A stretch of DNA of 64,000 nucleotides, taken from positions 32,727,954 through 32,791,953 of the forward strand of contig NC_135167.1 of NCBI RefSeq assembly GCF_041146795.1. The letters are read 5' to 3'. The stretch comes from Maylandia zebra. Taxonomy: Eukaryota > Chordata > Actinopteri > Cichliformes > Cichlidae. This document shows positions 1 to 12,414 of this stretch, piece after piece. The notes below the pieces were generated by a model. It had not been told where the DNA came from. It saw nothing but the letters and a program-made list of their open reading frames with translations, and made no database searches. The stretch's first letter is position 1. The number at the start of each line of letters is the position of its first letter. A program made the position numbers and the translations under genes.

Positions 1-283
1 GTCACATAAGTAAGGAAACAAAAATATGTAATAAATATGTCAAAAAATTATTTACTGTATTCATTGAACTGAATTCATGTTTTATACCCAAATTTGAGCA
101 GGAACTCTGGACTTCTTTTAGTCAATACAACCACTAAAATTAATTATTCTGTTCAGGAATGCAAATACATATCTGTAACTGTAAACTGTAATCTTAACTT
201 AAAATAATAATGTGCTTCACCATTTTTTTCTCTTTTTATTTGTTTACTACATTTGAAAGTTCAAGAATAATTCAGTTTTAGCA
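1..283. other. AT-rich background DNA
   Basis: No gene, RNA or recognisable repeat is seen. The sequence is AT-rich with frequent stops in all frames. Confidence 0.5.
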
Positions 284-441
284 TTAACCCTCTCAGGCTC
301 AAATTAAACTTTTTGTTGCTAATGCACAACCAAGTCCTGCAGTGGTACTTCTGAGTAAAAAATATATATATGTATGTGGGGTAATCAGATTGTTAGTTTT
401 TAACTGTTGCAAATCGGCAACGCCTGCCTCGAGAGGGTTAA
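284..441. mobile_element. TTAA-flanked MITE
   Basis: A short non-autonomous element of about 150 bp lies between TTAA at 284-287 and TTAA at 438-441. Its ends are inverted and imperfect: CCTCTCAGGC on the left, and GCCTGCCTCGAGAGG on the right. TTAA duplications are typical of piggyBac and Kolobok superfamilies; which one applies cannot be decided without a related transposase. Related ends occur at 27153 and 57430. Confidence 0.6.
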
Positions 442-2090
442 AATATCATTGTCATCAAATATCATGCCTGGCTATCTACTTATTAAAAGTGCTGTAGTTT
501 TTCACTGTTTCGTTTCCAAAGCATAAATCCTTGCATGTGATTACTGGTTTACTGGAGTTAAATGTCATATTTTCAAAGTGGCTGTATGCAATAAAATCCA
601 AAAATAAATGAGGCAAGGAAAAAATCTACTTACTTATTCTAGATTCCAGTCTCAGTAACTTTGACACAGCAAAAAATCATAAAGAGTTTGTAACTGCAGA
701 GAAATACTCCGTTCACTTTGGGCATGTCATTTTTGAGCAGGAAGCTCAGAAAGCCTCTTGGTGATAACAGGTTAAACAGTCTGTACAAATATAAAAAAGG
801 GTTTTGGTAAATCATTACTCTGGCATGAATCTTATATTGGGTGACCTTGTAAAGCGCTGTATGTTGTTTTGTGAATTATTCAATGGGTGAATAAAGAAAG
901 TGTTAAACATGCTTTTTCTTCTTGCACCACAATTAAAAGGTGATAAAATGGCAGTGATTAGCACTCAGACCTCGTAGTATTGTAGCCTTCATTTCTGTTT
1001 GTATCCTTTTCTGCATCAGAATCATTGTGGCGAGTGCTTTGACTTTTTTATTGGTTGACTTTGTGTTCCTACTTAAACACTAAATGAAATTTCTTGTGTA
1101 TGTTCCCATTAGGATAGAGGTTTGTGTCAGTGTGTGGGACTGTAATTATCTGTCAGTGCATCTCATGACATGCTACAATATGACAGAAGCAGTGTTACAA
1201 GAAGCATAATGAATTATAAGTATTTAAAGCAGGTAGAGAGATGTTCTGATTAGAAATCAAAGTACAAAAGTTAGCTTTTTTAATTAGTAAATAAAAAAAA
1301 GACAAATGACAGCAGATGTGTCTCTTTCACTGAGTTTTGTTTCACATCTGTGGCATCACAGATTTTCTGCATCAATTAAATTTACTCAAGTCACATAGCT
1401 GATGTCAAGCCTTCATTAATTCATCATCTTCACTGAGCCACGCTAATCCACTTTTAACTATACTCTCTAAGTAGCGTCTTGCCAGGGAGTCCTTGAGATG
1501 GAACGTTATACTGTGATGTTGATAACCAACCTGGCAGTGCTGTGAAAAAAGCATTTGCCCCCATTCTGATTTATTGTTTCTTGTTTGTTTTTTGTTTTTG
1601 CATATGTGTTACATTTAAATTTTTCAGATCAAACAAATTTTTATACTAGACAAAGATAAGAAAGAAATATAAAATACAAAACTTAAAATATATTTTGATT
1701 TAAGGTAACAAAAAGCCATCCAAATCTAACTGCCCCTACACACAACAACATCTGAAGAACTGAAGGTCTCGCTTGTTTTAGTTAAGGTCAGTGTTCATCA
1801 TTTAAATTTAAACTGACCAGAGTCTGGACAAAAATGGCATCCATGTCAGAGTTCCCATGCGAAAGCCGCTGCTGACCAAATATAATACAAAGGCCCACAT
1901 TTAATAGAAAATATTTTGATGATTGCCAAGACTTTTGGCAGTGACTGTTTTATCTGGCGTAAAACTAACTCGGAATTTAAAAAAAGAAAACATCCAAAGC
2001 GCCAAACATGGTGATGTTAGTATGATGGTCTGTTGCACTTGTTGATTGATAGCTGAATGCTAACAGAGCTCAGCACGCTAATGCACACTA
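442..2090. other. Background DNA, no gene seen
   Basis: No convincing coding region is present. The stretch is AT-rich with short homopolymers. The segment around 840-890 (GTAAAGCGCTGTATG followed by AATAAAG) faintly resembles LINE 3' tails of the L2 type, but it is too short to call. Confidence 0.45.
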
Positions 2091-2099
2091 AGAGACATC

Positions 2100-2165
2100 T
2101 ATAGTCGCTTTGAATCACCTTATTGTTGAATTGTGCTATATAAATAAACTTGCCTTGCCTTGCCT
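2100..2165 (+). repeat. LINE/SINE 3' tail fragment
   Basis: The segment contains GCTATATAAATAAACTTG followed by a short CCTTG repeat. This is the form of the 3' tail of L2-type retroposons in fish (a cctt-rich tail after 'gctatataaataaa'). No coding part is preserved. The call rests on the tail motif only. Confidence 0.5.
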
Positions 2166-2341
2166 ATAGTCGGTGGCGGCAGTTTGTGTATGAGGCAGAA
2201 CGATGTTGCTTCAGGACTGTGATATTCTTCTGCAAAGAAACATTGCTTGACGCAGTTCTCACTGCCAACCAAGATTGGCATAACCAGTTTATAGGATTGG
2301 GGGTAATTACATTTTCATAGGACCAGGTAGGTTTAGATAGA

Positions 2342-2366
2342 TGTTGTTGTTGTTGTTGTTGTTGTT
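2342..2366. repeat. (GTT)n microsatellite
   Basis: About eight perfect TGT/GTT triplets are present. Confidence 0.9.
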
Positions 2367-3418
2367 TTAAATAAAGAAATCATAAAACCTGTATTTTGTA
2401 TTCACTCCGGTTATCACTATCTTATATCAAAACTGATGATCTGAAATATATAAGTGTGGTAAATATGCAAAAAAAACTAAGAAAAGACGAAAGGGGCAAA
2501 TAATGGTGTGACCAACCTTAATAACTTTATGTGATGTATATTAAATTCAATGCACAGTTTCTGTTTCACCTCAGAGAGGAACAAGATTACATCTATGTAT
2601 TTGGACATGAATTTTACTGCCTAACAGTGCAACCTGTCAAGAACTGTGTGATTCATTCTGAAATATCTCTGTGCTCCTTTCACCCTCAGAAATCCTCGTT
2701 TCAAGACATGTCTCACCAGCAGGTGCTCTTCCAAGTTGTCACTTGGGCTGTCAGCTATTGTGACATTCAATTACTCTTTCAGTGGCTGCCATCACAAAAG
2801 TGCCTCATCTAGGGCTTAGGAGGTCACTCCATCCCTCTTCTGATTGGCTGATTTGGCCTAGTCAAGAGAGCAAGTTTTTGCAGCCTGAAATGAGACACTG
2901 AGTGCATCTGACAGCATCACGAGTACAGTGCAACAGGACCTGCTCTATCTCATATTTTTCAGCTTCTGTGTGCACGTGTCAAGGCATTTATGTGTGTTTC
3001 TGTTCATTTGTGTATGTGTAGTATTGGGTATTCACTGACAACCATAGTTGGTCATAATTATAGAAGTGAATACCTCTCCGACACAAAAATCTAGCAATAA
3101 AATTTCTCATGTTGTCAGTATTGTTGTTGCCTTGACCTCTGTCTCAACAGACCTTATCAGATATGTTACTTTTCCTTATCACAGTAATATTATATAGGGT
3201 AACTGTAACTGGACACATTTTGGCTTAGTGTTGTTGGCAAAATACATGTTTATGCTATATTTACATAAATATCAATATAGTGCTTGTGCCACGCAGAGCC
3301 ACCAGTAACTACGCTGCTTCTATAAAGTGAAAATGAAAAGAGCATGCAGCTCCACTCAATAATGTTTACAAACACTCTAAGATGAATTGCTCATGTTTTA
3401 AAAACATAACTTAATACT
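2367..3418. other. Background DNA, no gene seen
   Basis: A 93-codon open frame at 2531-2812 shows no domain, splice signal or family resemblance and is probably chance. Nothing else is supported. Confidence 0.45.
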
Positions 3419-3426
3419 GTTATTAT

Positions 3427-4868
3427 CAGTGTTAGGAAGGTTACTTTTAAAATGTATTCCATTACAGAATACAGAATACATGCCCCAAAATGTATTCTGT
3501 AACGTATTGTAATGACCTGGCTGGGGTTGTTAGCCAGGTGCATTCTGGGTATTGTGTTGTCTGTGTTTTCTATCGTTCTGCTAGTTCCTATGTGTTTGAT
3601 TCGCATGTTGTGTTAGTGTTATGTTAATGTAAGCCACAGTGAAGTTGATGTGTATTCTGTGGAGTGGGTTGAATTGGCGTGGTTGGCTGACACCGCGACT
3701 CTATGTGGTGGGAGCGCGATAGGGGTTCGGTGTCAGCAGCGTTACGTTGTTGTAGAAAAAGATGGTAAATAAACGCCTGGTGTGAACCACTACTGCCTCC
3801 TGCTGGATTATTTGGGGATTACCAGTCCGCTGCTGAGACGCTCTGGGTCGTGCGGTGTATGAGGCACGAGCGCTCTCCATTCATTGTGAAGTTTAGCGAT
3901 AGCTGCTAGCGCCCCGCTAGCCGTTTAGCTAGTGAGCAGTTTAGCCAGTTCAGCTCCCCAAACCCACGGTCGTTACAGTATTCTGTTACGTTACTCAATG
4001 ACAGTAACGTATTCTGAATACTTTGGATTACTTAATATATTATCAGGCTTTTTACAACAACGTGAATGTAGTACTATTGCTGTGTGATTTATTACTGTTA
4101 CTGAAGGTCCGCGACTCCGAACTGTAGTAAAGGGACCTCTGACTAAAACGTCGGGGTCCCTGTCGGCTCGTAGCCGAAAAATAGCTTTACTTTGTTGTGT
4201 GGGTCAACTTTTCTTGCGAGAGACAGAGAGAGGCGTTGAAAGGCTGCTCCAACGGAACTTATTGTTTCGGAGGAAAACACGAACACGGTGTACAGTCGAG
4301 TCTTAATAGCTTACTTACAACTGGGCTCGTCAGGCACTCTTCTTGGCTGAAGTGGTTATTATTATATTTACATGCTTCCAGCTCCCGTTTTTGCTCGATG
4401 ACAACTCGTACCTTTCCACTCCCCTTTTTCTCCTCCTCGCGCTCACAGACCCCTAAGGTGTATGGCAGGTCATTCTCCCTGCAACACGGACTACACTGCC
4501 CATGATGCTACATTCTTTAGAGCTATGCTTGTAGCATTCTGCCTGTTAGCTTAGCACAACAACAACAACAACGAAAAGGCGCTCTCTCACCCAGGAAACA
4601 CACAGTCGCAGAGAGAGAGAGAGAGCGTCGCCCTGTAACCATGGCAACCGTAACGCTGCCGCCTGGAACAACAGGACGTAGCTGTCAAACAAAACCCGCG
4701 ACAATATGAAACAGGAAAGTACCACAGTGTAATCCATTTATTTCAACAAAGTAACTGTATTCTGAATACCACCTTTTTAAATGGTAACTGTAACGGAATA
4801 CAGTTACTCATATTTTGTATTTTAAATACGTAACGGCGGTACATGTATTCTGTTACTCCCCAACACTG
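3427..4868. mobile_element. hAT-type non-autonomous transposon (with nested solo LTR)
   Basis: Ends are CAGTGTTAGG on the left and CCCCAACACTG on the right (imperfect inverted repeats), flanked by the perfect 8-bp duplication GTTATTAT at 3419-3426 and 4869-4876. Both ends carry many subterminal copies of GTATTCTG/CAGAATAC, the probable transposase-binding array. Without the nested LTR the element is about 970 bp. No transposase is encoded; open frames inside (for example 4197-4505) look like chance. The 8-bp duplication and the CA..TG ends are the hAT signature. Confidence 0.85.
3508..3977 (+). mobile_element. Solo LTR nested in the hAT element
   Basis: A 470-bp block interrupts the left subterminal region of the hAT element. 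It begins TGTAATGACC and ends GGTCGTTACA, an imperfect inverted repeat with the TG..CA ends of long terminal repeats. It is flanked by the direct repeat GTAT (3504-3507 and 3978-3981). AATAAA at about 3769 can serve as an LTR polyadenylation signal, which suggests plus orientation. No internal retroelement sequence remains, so this is best explained by recombination between two LTRs. A 4-bp duplication is compatible with Ty3/gypsy-type or retrovirus-like integration; the family is not resolved. Confidence 0.75.
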
Positions 4869-4876
4869 GTTATTAT

Positions 4877-5984
4877 ATATAATGATTCTCTTTGTAGCAG
4901 CTGTGCTTAGAAAGAAATAAAAATCATGCAGAAGCTTGATTGTGACAAGTGGCTCAAATCATCAGACCAGCATCAAGTCAAGGCAGTAGGTCATCTGAAA
5001 AAAAGGAAAGAAAATAATTAATTGCACAGAGTATTTTGTGTTTTCTTTGACAGACCACTTATTAGAACATCCACGTACAAAAACACCACCAAGATATCTA
5101 ATACAGCCTTCCCTTTTTTCACCTGTTTGCCTCCATATTTTCAAGGCTTGACAATAACCTATCAGCAAAATTTCTGTTCCCCAACCACCTGATTAAATGA
5201 TGCTTATGAGGATGAGGAACTGAATGAGGAAGTATTGTGAATTATGGCGAGTTATCCTCAAAAGGACATAGAATATAGATACTGTATTCACTGAGGTCCC
5301 AATCAAACATGTTCATAAAGCTCAACGCAGCAAAGCAATATGATTCTAGATTATTGAAAATTTACCACCATGTGAATCCCACTTCTGTTATAATGGAAAC
5401 ATAATGTGATGGTGTGTTGAAAGTGTCTGGTTGTGGGTTTTTGGGAAGATATTTTTAACCTCTTTCAGAAATATGTGGCACAACAGAGTAAGCATGGAAA
5501 GTCCTTTTTCATTTTTTAATTTTTAGGACTGGATTTTTCATGGGGTATTTGTCATCCCCACGCCAGGCAGACGTGCTTTAATGAAGTCCCATTATGTCCT
5601 CTCTTGAATACGTACTTCATCAGTAGCAAACTGAAAACATTATAGTGATTTTTTTTCATGAAGGAGAAAAATCTTGCATTGCAGATCTTTTCTTTGACAC
5701 TCTCACTCTGGAGTACAAGTTCATTTTGCATAACCTCTACACTGTCAACAAGTATGCTATTGGTTGCCAACCTGACATGCCACCTAGGAAACTACAGACC
5801 CTTCAAAGGTTAATTGCTAACAACTGCTATGTCAAAGTCAGCGACCCAGTTCTCATCAACAAGGATGATCCGCCACATCAAAAACAAAGAAATGAAGAAA
5901 AAAAGCTCTGTCCAGAGCTTACACAAAAAAGTGGGTAAAAAACTTTTAAAAAACACTGCACTGTGTGTTGCAGTCTGTCAACCA
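4877..5984. other. Background DNA, no gene seen
   Basis: Overlapping open frames on both strands at 5552-5938 have no recognised domain and no splice-supported extension. No repeat boundaries are visible. Confidence 0.4.
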
Positions 5985-6175
5985 TACAGGGAGTGCAGAA
6001 ATATTAGGCAAGTTGTATTTTTGAGGAATAATTTTATTATTGAACAACAACCATGTTCTCAATGAACCCAAAAAACTCATTAATATCAAAGCTGAATGTT
6101 TTTGGAAGTAGTTTTTAGTTTGTTTTTAGTTTTAGCTATTTTAGGGGGATATCTGTGTGCGCAGGTAACTATTAC

Positions 6176-6196
6176 TGTGCATAATTATTAGGCAAC
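6176..6196 (+). other. Inner transposase-binding repeat, left end
   Basis: The motif GCATAATTATTAGGCAA repeats most of the outer terminal sequence (ATTAGGCAA). A matching inverted copy is at 7337-7357. The function as an inner binding site is inferred from the IR/DR organisation known in Tc1 elements. Confidence 0.7.
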
Positions 6197-6314
6197 TTAA
6201 CAAAAAACAAATATATACCCATTTCAACTATTTATTTTTACCAGTGAAACCAATATAACATCTCCACATTCACAAATATACATTTCTGACATTCAAAAAC
6301 AAAACAAAAACAAA

Positions 6315-7318
6315 TCAGCGACCAATATAGCCACCTTTCTTTGCAAGGACACTCAAAAGCCTGCCATCCATGGATTCTGTCAGTGTTTTGATCTGTTTAC
6401 CATCAACATTGCGTGCAGCAGCAACCACAGCCTCCCAGACACTGTTCAGAGAGGTGTACTGTTTTCCCTCCTTGTAAATCTCACATTTGATGATGGACCA
6501 CAGGTTCTCAATGGGGTTCAGATCAGGTGAACAAGGTGGCCATGTCATTAGTTTTTCTTCTTTTATACCCTTTCTTGCCAGCCACGCTGTGGAGTACTTG
6601 GACGCGTGTGATGGAGCATTGTCCTGCATGAAAATCATGTTTTTCTTGAAGGATGCAGACTTCTTCCTGTACCACTGCTTGAAGAAGGTGTCTTCCAGAA
6701 ACTGGCAGTAGGACTGGGAGTTGAGCTTGACTCCATCCTCAACCCGAAAAGGCCCCACAAGCTCATCTTTGATGATACCAGCCCAAACCAGTACTCCGCC
6801 TCCACATTGCTGGCGTCTGAGTCGGACTGGAGCTCTCTGCCCTTTACCAATCCAGCCACGAGCCCATCCATCTGGCCCATCAAGACTCAATCTCATTTCA
6901 TCAGTCCATAAAACCAGTCGAGATATTTCTTGGCCCAGTCTTGACGTTTCAGCTTGTGTGTCTTGTTCAGTGGTGGTCGTCTTTCAGCCTTTCTTACCTT
7001 GGCCATGTCTCTGAATATTGCACACCTTGTGCTTTTGGGCACTCCAGTGATGTTGCAGCTCTGAAATATGGCCAAACTGGTGGCAAGTGGCATCTTGGCA
7101 GCTGCACGCTTGACTTTTCTCAGTTCATGGGCAGTTATTTGGCGCCTTAGTTTTTCCACATGCTTCTTGCCACCCTCTTGACTATTTTGAATGAAACGCT
7201 TGATTGTTCGATGATCACGCTTCAGAAGCTTTGCAATTTTGAGACTGCTGCATCCCTCTGCAAGATATCTCACTATTTTTGACTTTTCTGAGCCTGTCAA
7301 GTCCTTCTTTTGACCCAT
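6315..7318 (-). pseudogene. Tc1-family transposase, frameshifted (DD37E spacing)
   Basis: The gene encodes a cut-and-paste transposase of the Tc1/mariner superfamily, which binds the inverted repeats and moves the element into TA. The start ATG is at 7318. The N-terminal part (to 6893) has two helix-turn-helix regions, including LKRDHRTIKRF. A one-base shift near 6900-6925 moves the frame, and the rest reads from about 6920 to the stop at 6315. The catalytic residues are the D of WTDE just after the break, the D of MQDNAPSH and the E of NPIENLW. The last two are separated by 37 residues, so this is DD37E rather than the usual DD34E of Tc1. A glycine-rich GGGVLVWAG stretch lies between. Apart from the single shift the reading frame is open, which suggests a rather recent insertion. 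Confidence 0.93.
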
Positions 7319-7336
7319 TTTGCCAAAGGAAAGGAC

Positions 7337-7357
7337 GTTGCCTAATAATTATGCACA
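7337..7357 (-). other. Inner transposase-binding repeat, right end
   Basis: TTGCCTAATAATTATGCA is the inverted partner of the copy at 6176-6196. It lies just upstream of the transposase start codon, so it may overlap the promoter. Confidence 0.7.
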
Positions 7358-7538
7358 CCTGATATAGGGTGTTGATGTCATTAGACCACACCCCTTCTCA
7401 TTACAGAGATGCACATCACCTAATATGCTTAATTGGTAGTAGGCTTTCGAACCTATACAGCTTGGAGTAAGACAACATGCATGAAGAGGATGATGTGGAC
7501 AAAATACTCATTTGCCTAATAATTCTGCACTCCCTGTA

Positions 7539-9756
7539 TAAAGAATCCAATATGTGTGGAGCTCTGCACCCCTTTTCCTAATTTTACTGTTAGTTAAACC
7601 AGTGCTGCAATGATACACCAGTGAAAATAAGCTCAGTTTGAAGGCGAGAAACTGATATTATTAAAGGTCCTGTTAATTTGTGGTATGCTGCACAGACTTT
7701 CCAATCATAAAATCTCAAATTCAGGATTTTTTCTTTACCATCCATCCTAAAAGCAAAAGACAACCCAACTGCCAAGAGATGGAAGAGCAAGTCTTCAACC
7801 CACACCTGACCTATGTACCACTACTAAATCATTTACAGACCTTATTTGAGTGACCTGTGTCTTTAGCATACTTTCTAAGACATTTACTCTCATTTATTTT
7901 GTAGAAAGGCAAATAGTTTTAACTCACGCTACAACTAGTTTTAGTCTACTAGAATCAAGAAGTTACAGCTGCCAGGGAGTCAAATGCTAAATTTCTCCTG
8001 TGTCACTTTATCAAGATTGATGTGGCAATGTGACACTTTTGGCCCAGTCTAAAAACAAATAAATTTGATACCTTTATCACAGATCATTAACCCAATATGT
8101 CATATTTTGTCTTCCATCAGACTAAAAATAGCTAAAGTTGAGAACACCAAGATAAAGGGTAAAAAAACCCTCACTTTTTGTGTTTTTCTAAGTTTCAGTT
8201 TTCATTGGCCATCTGCTCTCAATAAACACTAGAACCAATGTCAATTTTACACTAGCCCAAGCAACTGAATTTTCAGTTATCTATAACTGGACATTTGTAG
8301 CAAAATGATGTTCAGGGAGTATAATACAATATTCATTAACGTGCAATCATTTAATTACTAAATACAGTTCAGAGCTGGAGCAAAAGGGAATGTCGCTTAT
8401 TTAAGGTGATTCCAGCATAGTCCCTGTGCCACACAATACGTTTATCATAACTGCAGGTTATTGTAAAGCATTAAAATCCATTTAATGGTTTTTGAAAATG
8501 GTTTTTGAATTCGACAAATTAAAAATATTCACTTAAAATATCTGTACAAAATCTGTACTAAATTGTGTGCCAATACATCCAATAACTCTTGTGATATTGA
8601 TCTGAATATCTGAAAATTCTGGCCCTTTGATCATGTTAGACACACTTGGGGGATGTCCAAGTCAAAGCATTGATCCCATAGGCATAACTTAAAAAAAAAT
8701 TCTTGTAGGGATAAAAAAAATCTCCTTTGATGTTATAGCACTAGTCTAGTCATGTTTTGTAATCTATCAGTTGTCTTTCTGGACCTAACAAAGTGATCGG
8801 TTTTGTTAGCTATACCTGTTTACTGCTTGTTAGTGCAAATACCTAATCAGCCTATATGGTAACAAAGCAACCCAGTGCATTTGGGCATTTCAGAGAAGTC
8901 TGAAATAGAGAAAATATCCAGTGAGCTGCAGTTCTCTGTTATTCTCAGAGGTCAGCAGAAAATGGTCAGACTGCTTAGACTTGAGAGGAAAGCAACAGTA
9001 ACTCAAATGACCATTCATTATAGCCAAGCTATGTAGAAGAGCATCTTTGAATGCATCACATGTTGAACCCTGAAACTGATGGCAACAACAACAGAAGGCA
9101 CACTGAGTGTCACTGCTCTCAGCTACGAATAGGAAACTGAATCTCCTTCGTCTGGGCTCACTAGAATTGGACAATAAAAGACTGTCAAAAAATTGTGCTT
9201 TGTATGAAGAAGCAACGTCTTTAAGTATCAAGCAACTTAAAGAAGTCCAGACGCTTTTAAAGCGTACACTTTCTTTTCTTTTCTTCTTCTTTTCTTTCCA
9301 AGTTCCTTAGACTACGATGACCTGGATGACTGAGAACCGTCACAGACATATGAAGAGCCTGGGTTTCTGCTTCAACATTCAGATGGTAGGGTGAGAATTT
9401 GAAAGCAACATGAACGCATCGATCCATCCTGACTCTTTCTAGTGGTTGTGGTTTAATGATGGGTGGGAGATTTTCTTGGTACACTCTGCGCTTCTTACCA
9501 GCTGAGTAGTGTTTAAATGCCACAGCCTACCTGTGTATTGCTGCTGACCTAATGCATCTGTTTAAAACCACAGTTCATCCATCCTCTGCTTTCATCAGGA
9601 TAACACACCATGTCGCAAAGCTCATATCATCTTAGTCTGAACTCGTTTTTTTCAACAGTTCACTGTGCTCAAATAGCCCCCAAAGTCACAAAATTAAATC
9701 CAGCTGAGCATATCTGGGATATGCTGTAACAGGAGATTCCCATCATGGATGTCCAG
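7539..9756. other. Background DNA, no gene seen
   Basis: AT-rich sequence with only short open frames (for example 8890-9231 and 9257-9523, both minus). None has a recognised domain or consistent splice sites. A pyrimidine tract lies near 9270-9298. Confidence 0.4.
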
Positions 9757-9760
9757 TGCA

Positions 9761-10150
9761 CTCTAAGAAATAAAATGTTGCATTTACTCCACCCAGTTAT
9801 GTCAACCGGTTCCACATAACTGGGTTAGTGAAATATAAAATGTATGATACACTTAATTTGAACAACAAATTTTAAGTACATCTGTCAAGCTTTGGCTAAT
9901 TAAATGCAAATCACAAGAATGGTGTTGTATTAACTAAATATCATAATGTTGATCTAACTAACATATTGACTTAAATTGACAACACTAAATAAAATCTACT
10001 CAACCAAAACAAGCCCTACTTACTCTATAAAATAAGATGTTGCATTTACTCCACCCAGTTATGTCAACCGGTTCCACACAACTGGGTTAGTGAAATCTAA
10101 AATGTATGACACATTTAATTTGAACAACAAATTTTAAGTACATCTGATAA
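9761..10150 (+). repeat. Tandemly repeated left terminus with hairpin
   Basis: The sequence from 9761 (TGTTGCATTTACTCCACCC and onward) recurs from about 10022, a spacing of about 260 bp. Each copy contains an inverted repeat, ACCCAGTTATG / CATAACTGGGT, around a TCAACCGGTTCCA loop (the second copy has one mismatch). It may be a doubled terminal binding region or the scar of an insertion of one element end beside another. Confidence 0.75.
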
Positions 10151-10787
10151 ATTGACTAACCCTAAACGAGCTCTACTGAAACTATAGGATTAAATTACTT
10201 ACTCTATTTAAAGTAAAATGAATAAATTAAACACAATTTTATTCAGTTAACCCAACTTTAATAACACTTGGTGTAAAATGTGCTGAAGCAAACTTTGAGC
10301 TGTTCAAAATTCTAGATCAATGCCTTTTTCCTAAACAAAAATATCTTCACATATATGCAAGTGCATATTAAGTACAGGAAGACATAATGCAGAATGTTAA
10401 AATCAAGTTATTAAAACTGGAAAGTGTTGTGATTCCAACATTTTTAACATTAACATGACTTAATTTAAACTTGCTTCGGGTACAATGGAAAACTCACAAT
10501 ACAGTCCTATAAACAACAAGTAGAAATGACTTTAGTGGCATTTTTGTCCATATTTAAAAAACCTTTTTTTTCCCCAAAACTTAAAATGAAGTCCAAACTT
10601 AGGAGCAGTCTTGTTCAATGTAGCTGGATGGTGGTAAAAGTTCAACATGAACAAAGCATGCCAAAAAGTATGAGGCCTTGCAGAAGTTCTTGCGGAATTC
10701 AAACTGAACAGTTTATAAAGTGCAAGGAGATGGGTTTGAGAATCTTGTAACCAGTTCAGTGTCCTCTATAGTTCAGTGCAGGCTGTT

Positions 10788-11330
10788 TCACTCAAGCAGT
10801 TTGTTTTTCAGAACTTGCACATTCATGGATAGGTTGTTCCCATCCAACTCCATCAGCACCTTCTGAAGAAATTCAAATATGTATTTCAGGTGCTTTGGGT
10901 ACCTCAGATTTAGACTGTAGATTAGTCCAAGCAGGAGGGCACACCCCTTTGCCACATCACTAAGAGCTTTCAGCACAGTGTATCCTTCTATGATGACACC
11001 AATGTCCTCAGGTGTATCTGCAGAGTCTGCTCCTTCATGTCTGACAACACAGACTCCTAAAGTCAGCTGCTCCGTTTCTCTTCTTGCACTAAGATCCATA
11101 TCCTTAAAATGAAAACAAAGGGGGGAAAAAGTTACTTGCATATAGATACATATGAACAAATGAGCCCACCTTCAATTTACTATCCCAAATTAAAAAAACC
11201 AAACAAACAAACAAACTGATCTTTCCCCTTTTCTAACTTACCAAGAATTCCTTGAACAGGTCATCTGGCTTTTTATTTAAGTAGACACAGTTTTTAGGAC
11301 GCATTCCCGTCGAACATCAATGCTGATATT
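10788..11330 (-). pseudogene. C-terminal exons of a 'SAMD3-like' TE-associated gene
   Basis: Two exons are visible. The upstream one ends at 11242 before a GTAAGT donor; the last one begins at 11102 after a TTTTAAG acceptor and stops at 10788. Phase is kept across the junction. The last exon encodes about 104 residues with LTLGVCVVRHEG, EDIGVIIEG, a leucine-rich GCALLLGLIYSLNLRYP and KHLKYIFEFLQKVLMELDG. I recognise this as the C-terminal region shared by many teleost proteins annotated as 'SAM domain-containing protein 3-like'; that is recalled, not searched. In the upstream exon the segment with RRECVLK (about 11300) and the segment with KPDDLFKEF (about 11255) are in different frames, so the copy is broken. 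No SAM domain is seen here. The function of the family is unknown to me. Confidence 0.6.
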
Positions 11331-12414
11331 CTGGTGGAGATAAGAACTCAATGTGAGACAAGATTTTGGTTCTTTTCCACCTCTTCCCAAACCAAAGTCA
11401 AAAATATTAACAGATGAGTGATTAGCGATGAGTAATTAAACAATGTTTGACAACTCACATTAGTGACATTCAGTGAGGTTAATGATTGGTTAGGCACTGA
11501 TTCTTCTGAGTCAGATCAACAAATATATGAACACAAAACTAGAAGCTTTTCATTTTTGACAATACATGAAAGCTTTCACTTTTGCTTTAATCAATTCTAG
11601 ACTGTTCAACAATATAATTATCAATTGTACCCCTAAAAATGTTAAAATGAAATAGAAGATTAGAACTCGGCAATATGGATTCAAAATCCTATCACAATAT
11701 TTTCTGGTATTTATTACGATAACAAGAGTTACAATAAAAGATAACAGTAACCACAATCACATCTGAGCCACTTTTGTTGCATCTACTGACAGACAGAACT
11801 AGCTGACCAACATAAAATGAAGGGGGAACACACAAATTGTCACTTTGATAATCAATGGAACTGATACAAGGAGTTAAATGCATTACATATAGCTGTATTA
11901 CACATAATGCTGCATTTTAATGACACAAGATAAATGCATGTCTTACACTTTAATCACTGATATTAACACTAAACCAGATATCAACACGGGGTAGAATTCC
12001 TTCAAACAATGTAGCAACTTATTTGATGCATGTTTCTAAAATACACTATACATATATTTCATTCTTCAAACGGATCGGATCGCTGGCGCTCCTGGTGCTC
12101 ATTACTGACACCAGGGAGCATGCGCGGTAGATGTTGGGAGTAATTTTAAAGCTGCAGTTCTTAGTAGGCAAGTTGCAGCTTAACATGAATCGTAAAACAT
12201 TTTGGGAAATTACACCGAAGTGGGCCCAATAATATTTGTTAAATGCCTGACTAATAACACCTGTGAGAGGCATACAAGCTAGAATGCTAAAAAAAAAAAA
12301 ATTACCAGACATCATTTGTTTTAAAATAAAACATACAGAAGTACTCCCGAAAATGTCGGATGTTTATCATTTAGTACACATTAACCAAATATGTCATCCT
12401 TAAATGGTTGTACT

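Larger units (their letters stand above)
5987..7536 (-). mobile_element. Tc1-like transposon, 1550 bp
   Basis: The element starts CAGGGAGTGCAGAA and ends with the inverted copy TTCTGCACTCCCTG, flanked by TA at 5985-5986 and 7537-7538. A second, inner copy of the end motif (TGCATAATTATTAGGCAA) lies at about 6178-6195, with an inverted partner at 7337-7357. Each end therefore has an outer and an inner site about 190 bp apart, the IR/DR plan of some Tc1 elements. The transposase gene is on the minus strand and is frameshifted, so this copy is probably not self-mobile. Confidence 0.95.

Noticed and set aside
4197..4505. 102-codon frame inside the hAT element
   Set aside because: No hAT transposase motif is present. 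It lies in the non-coding interior of a non-autonomous element.
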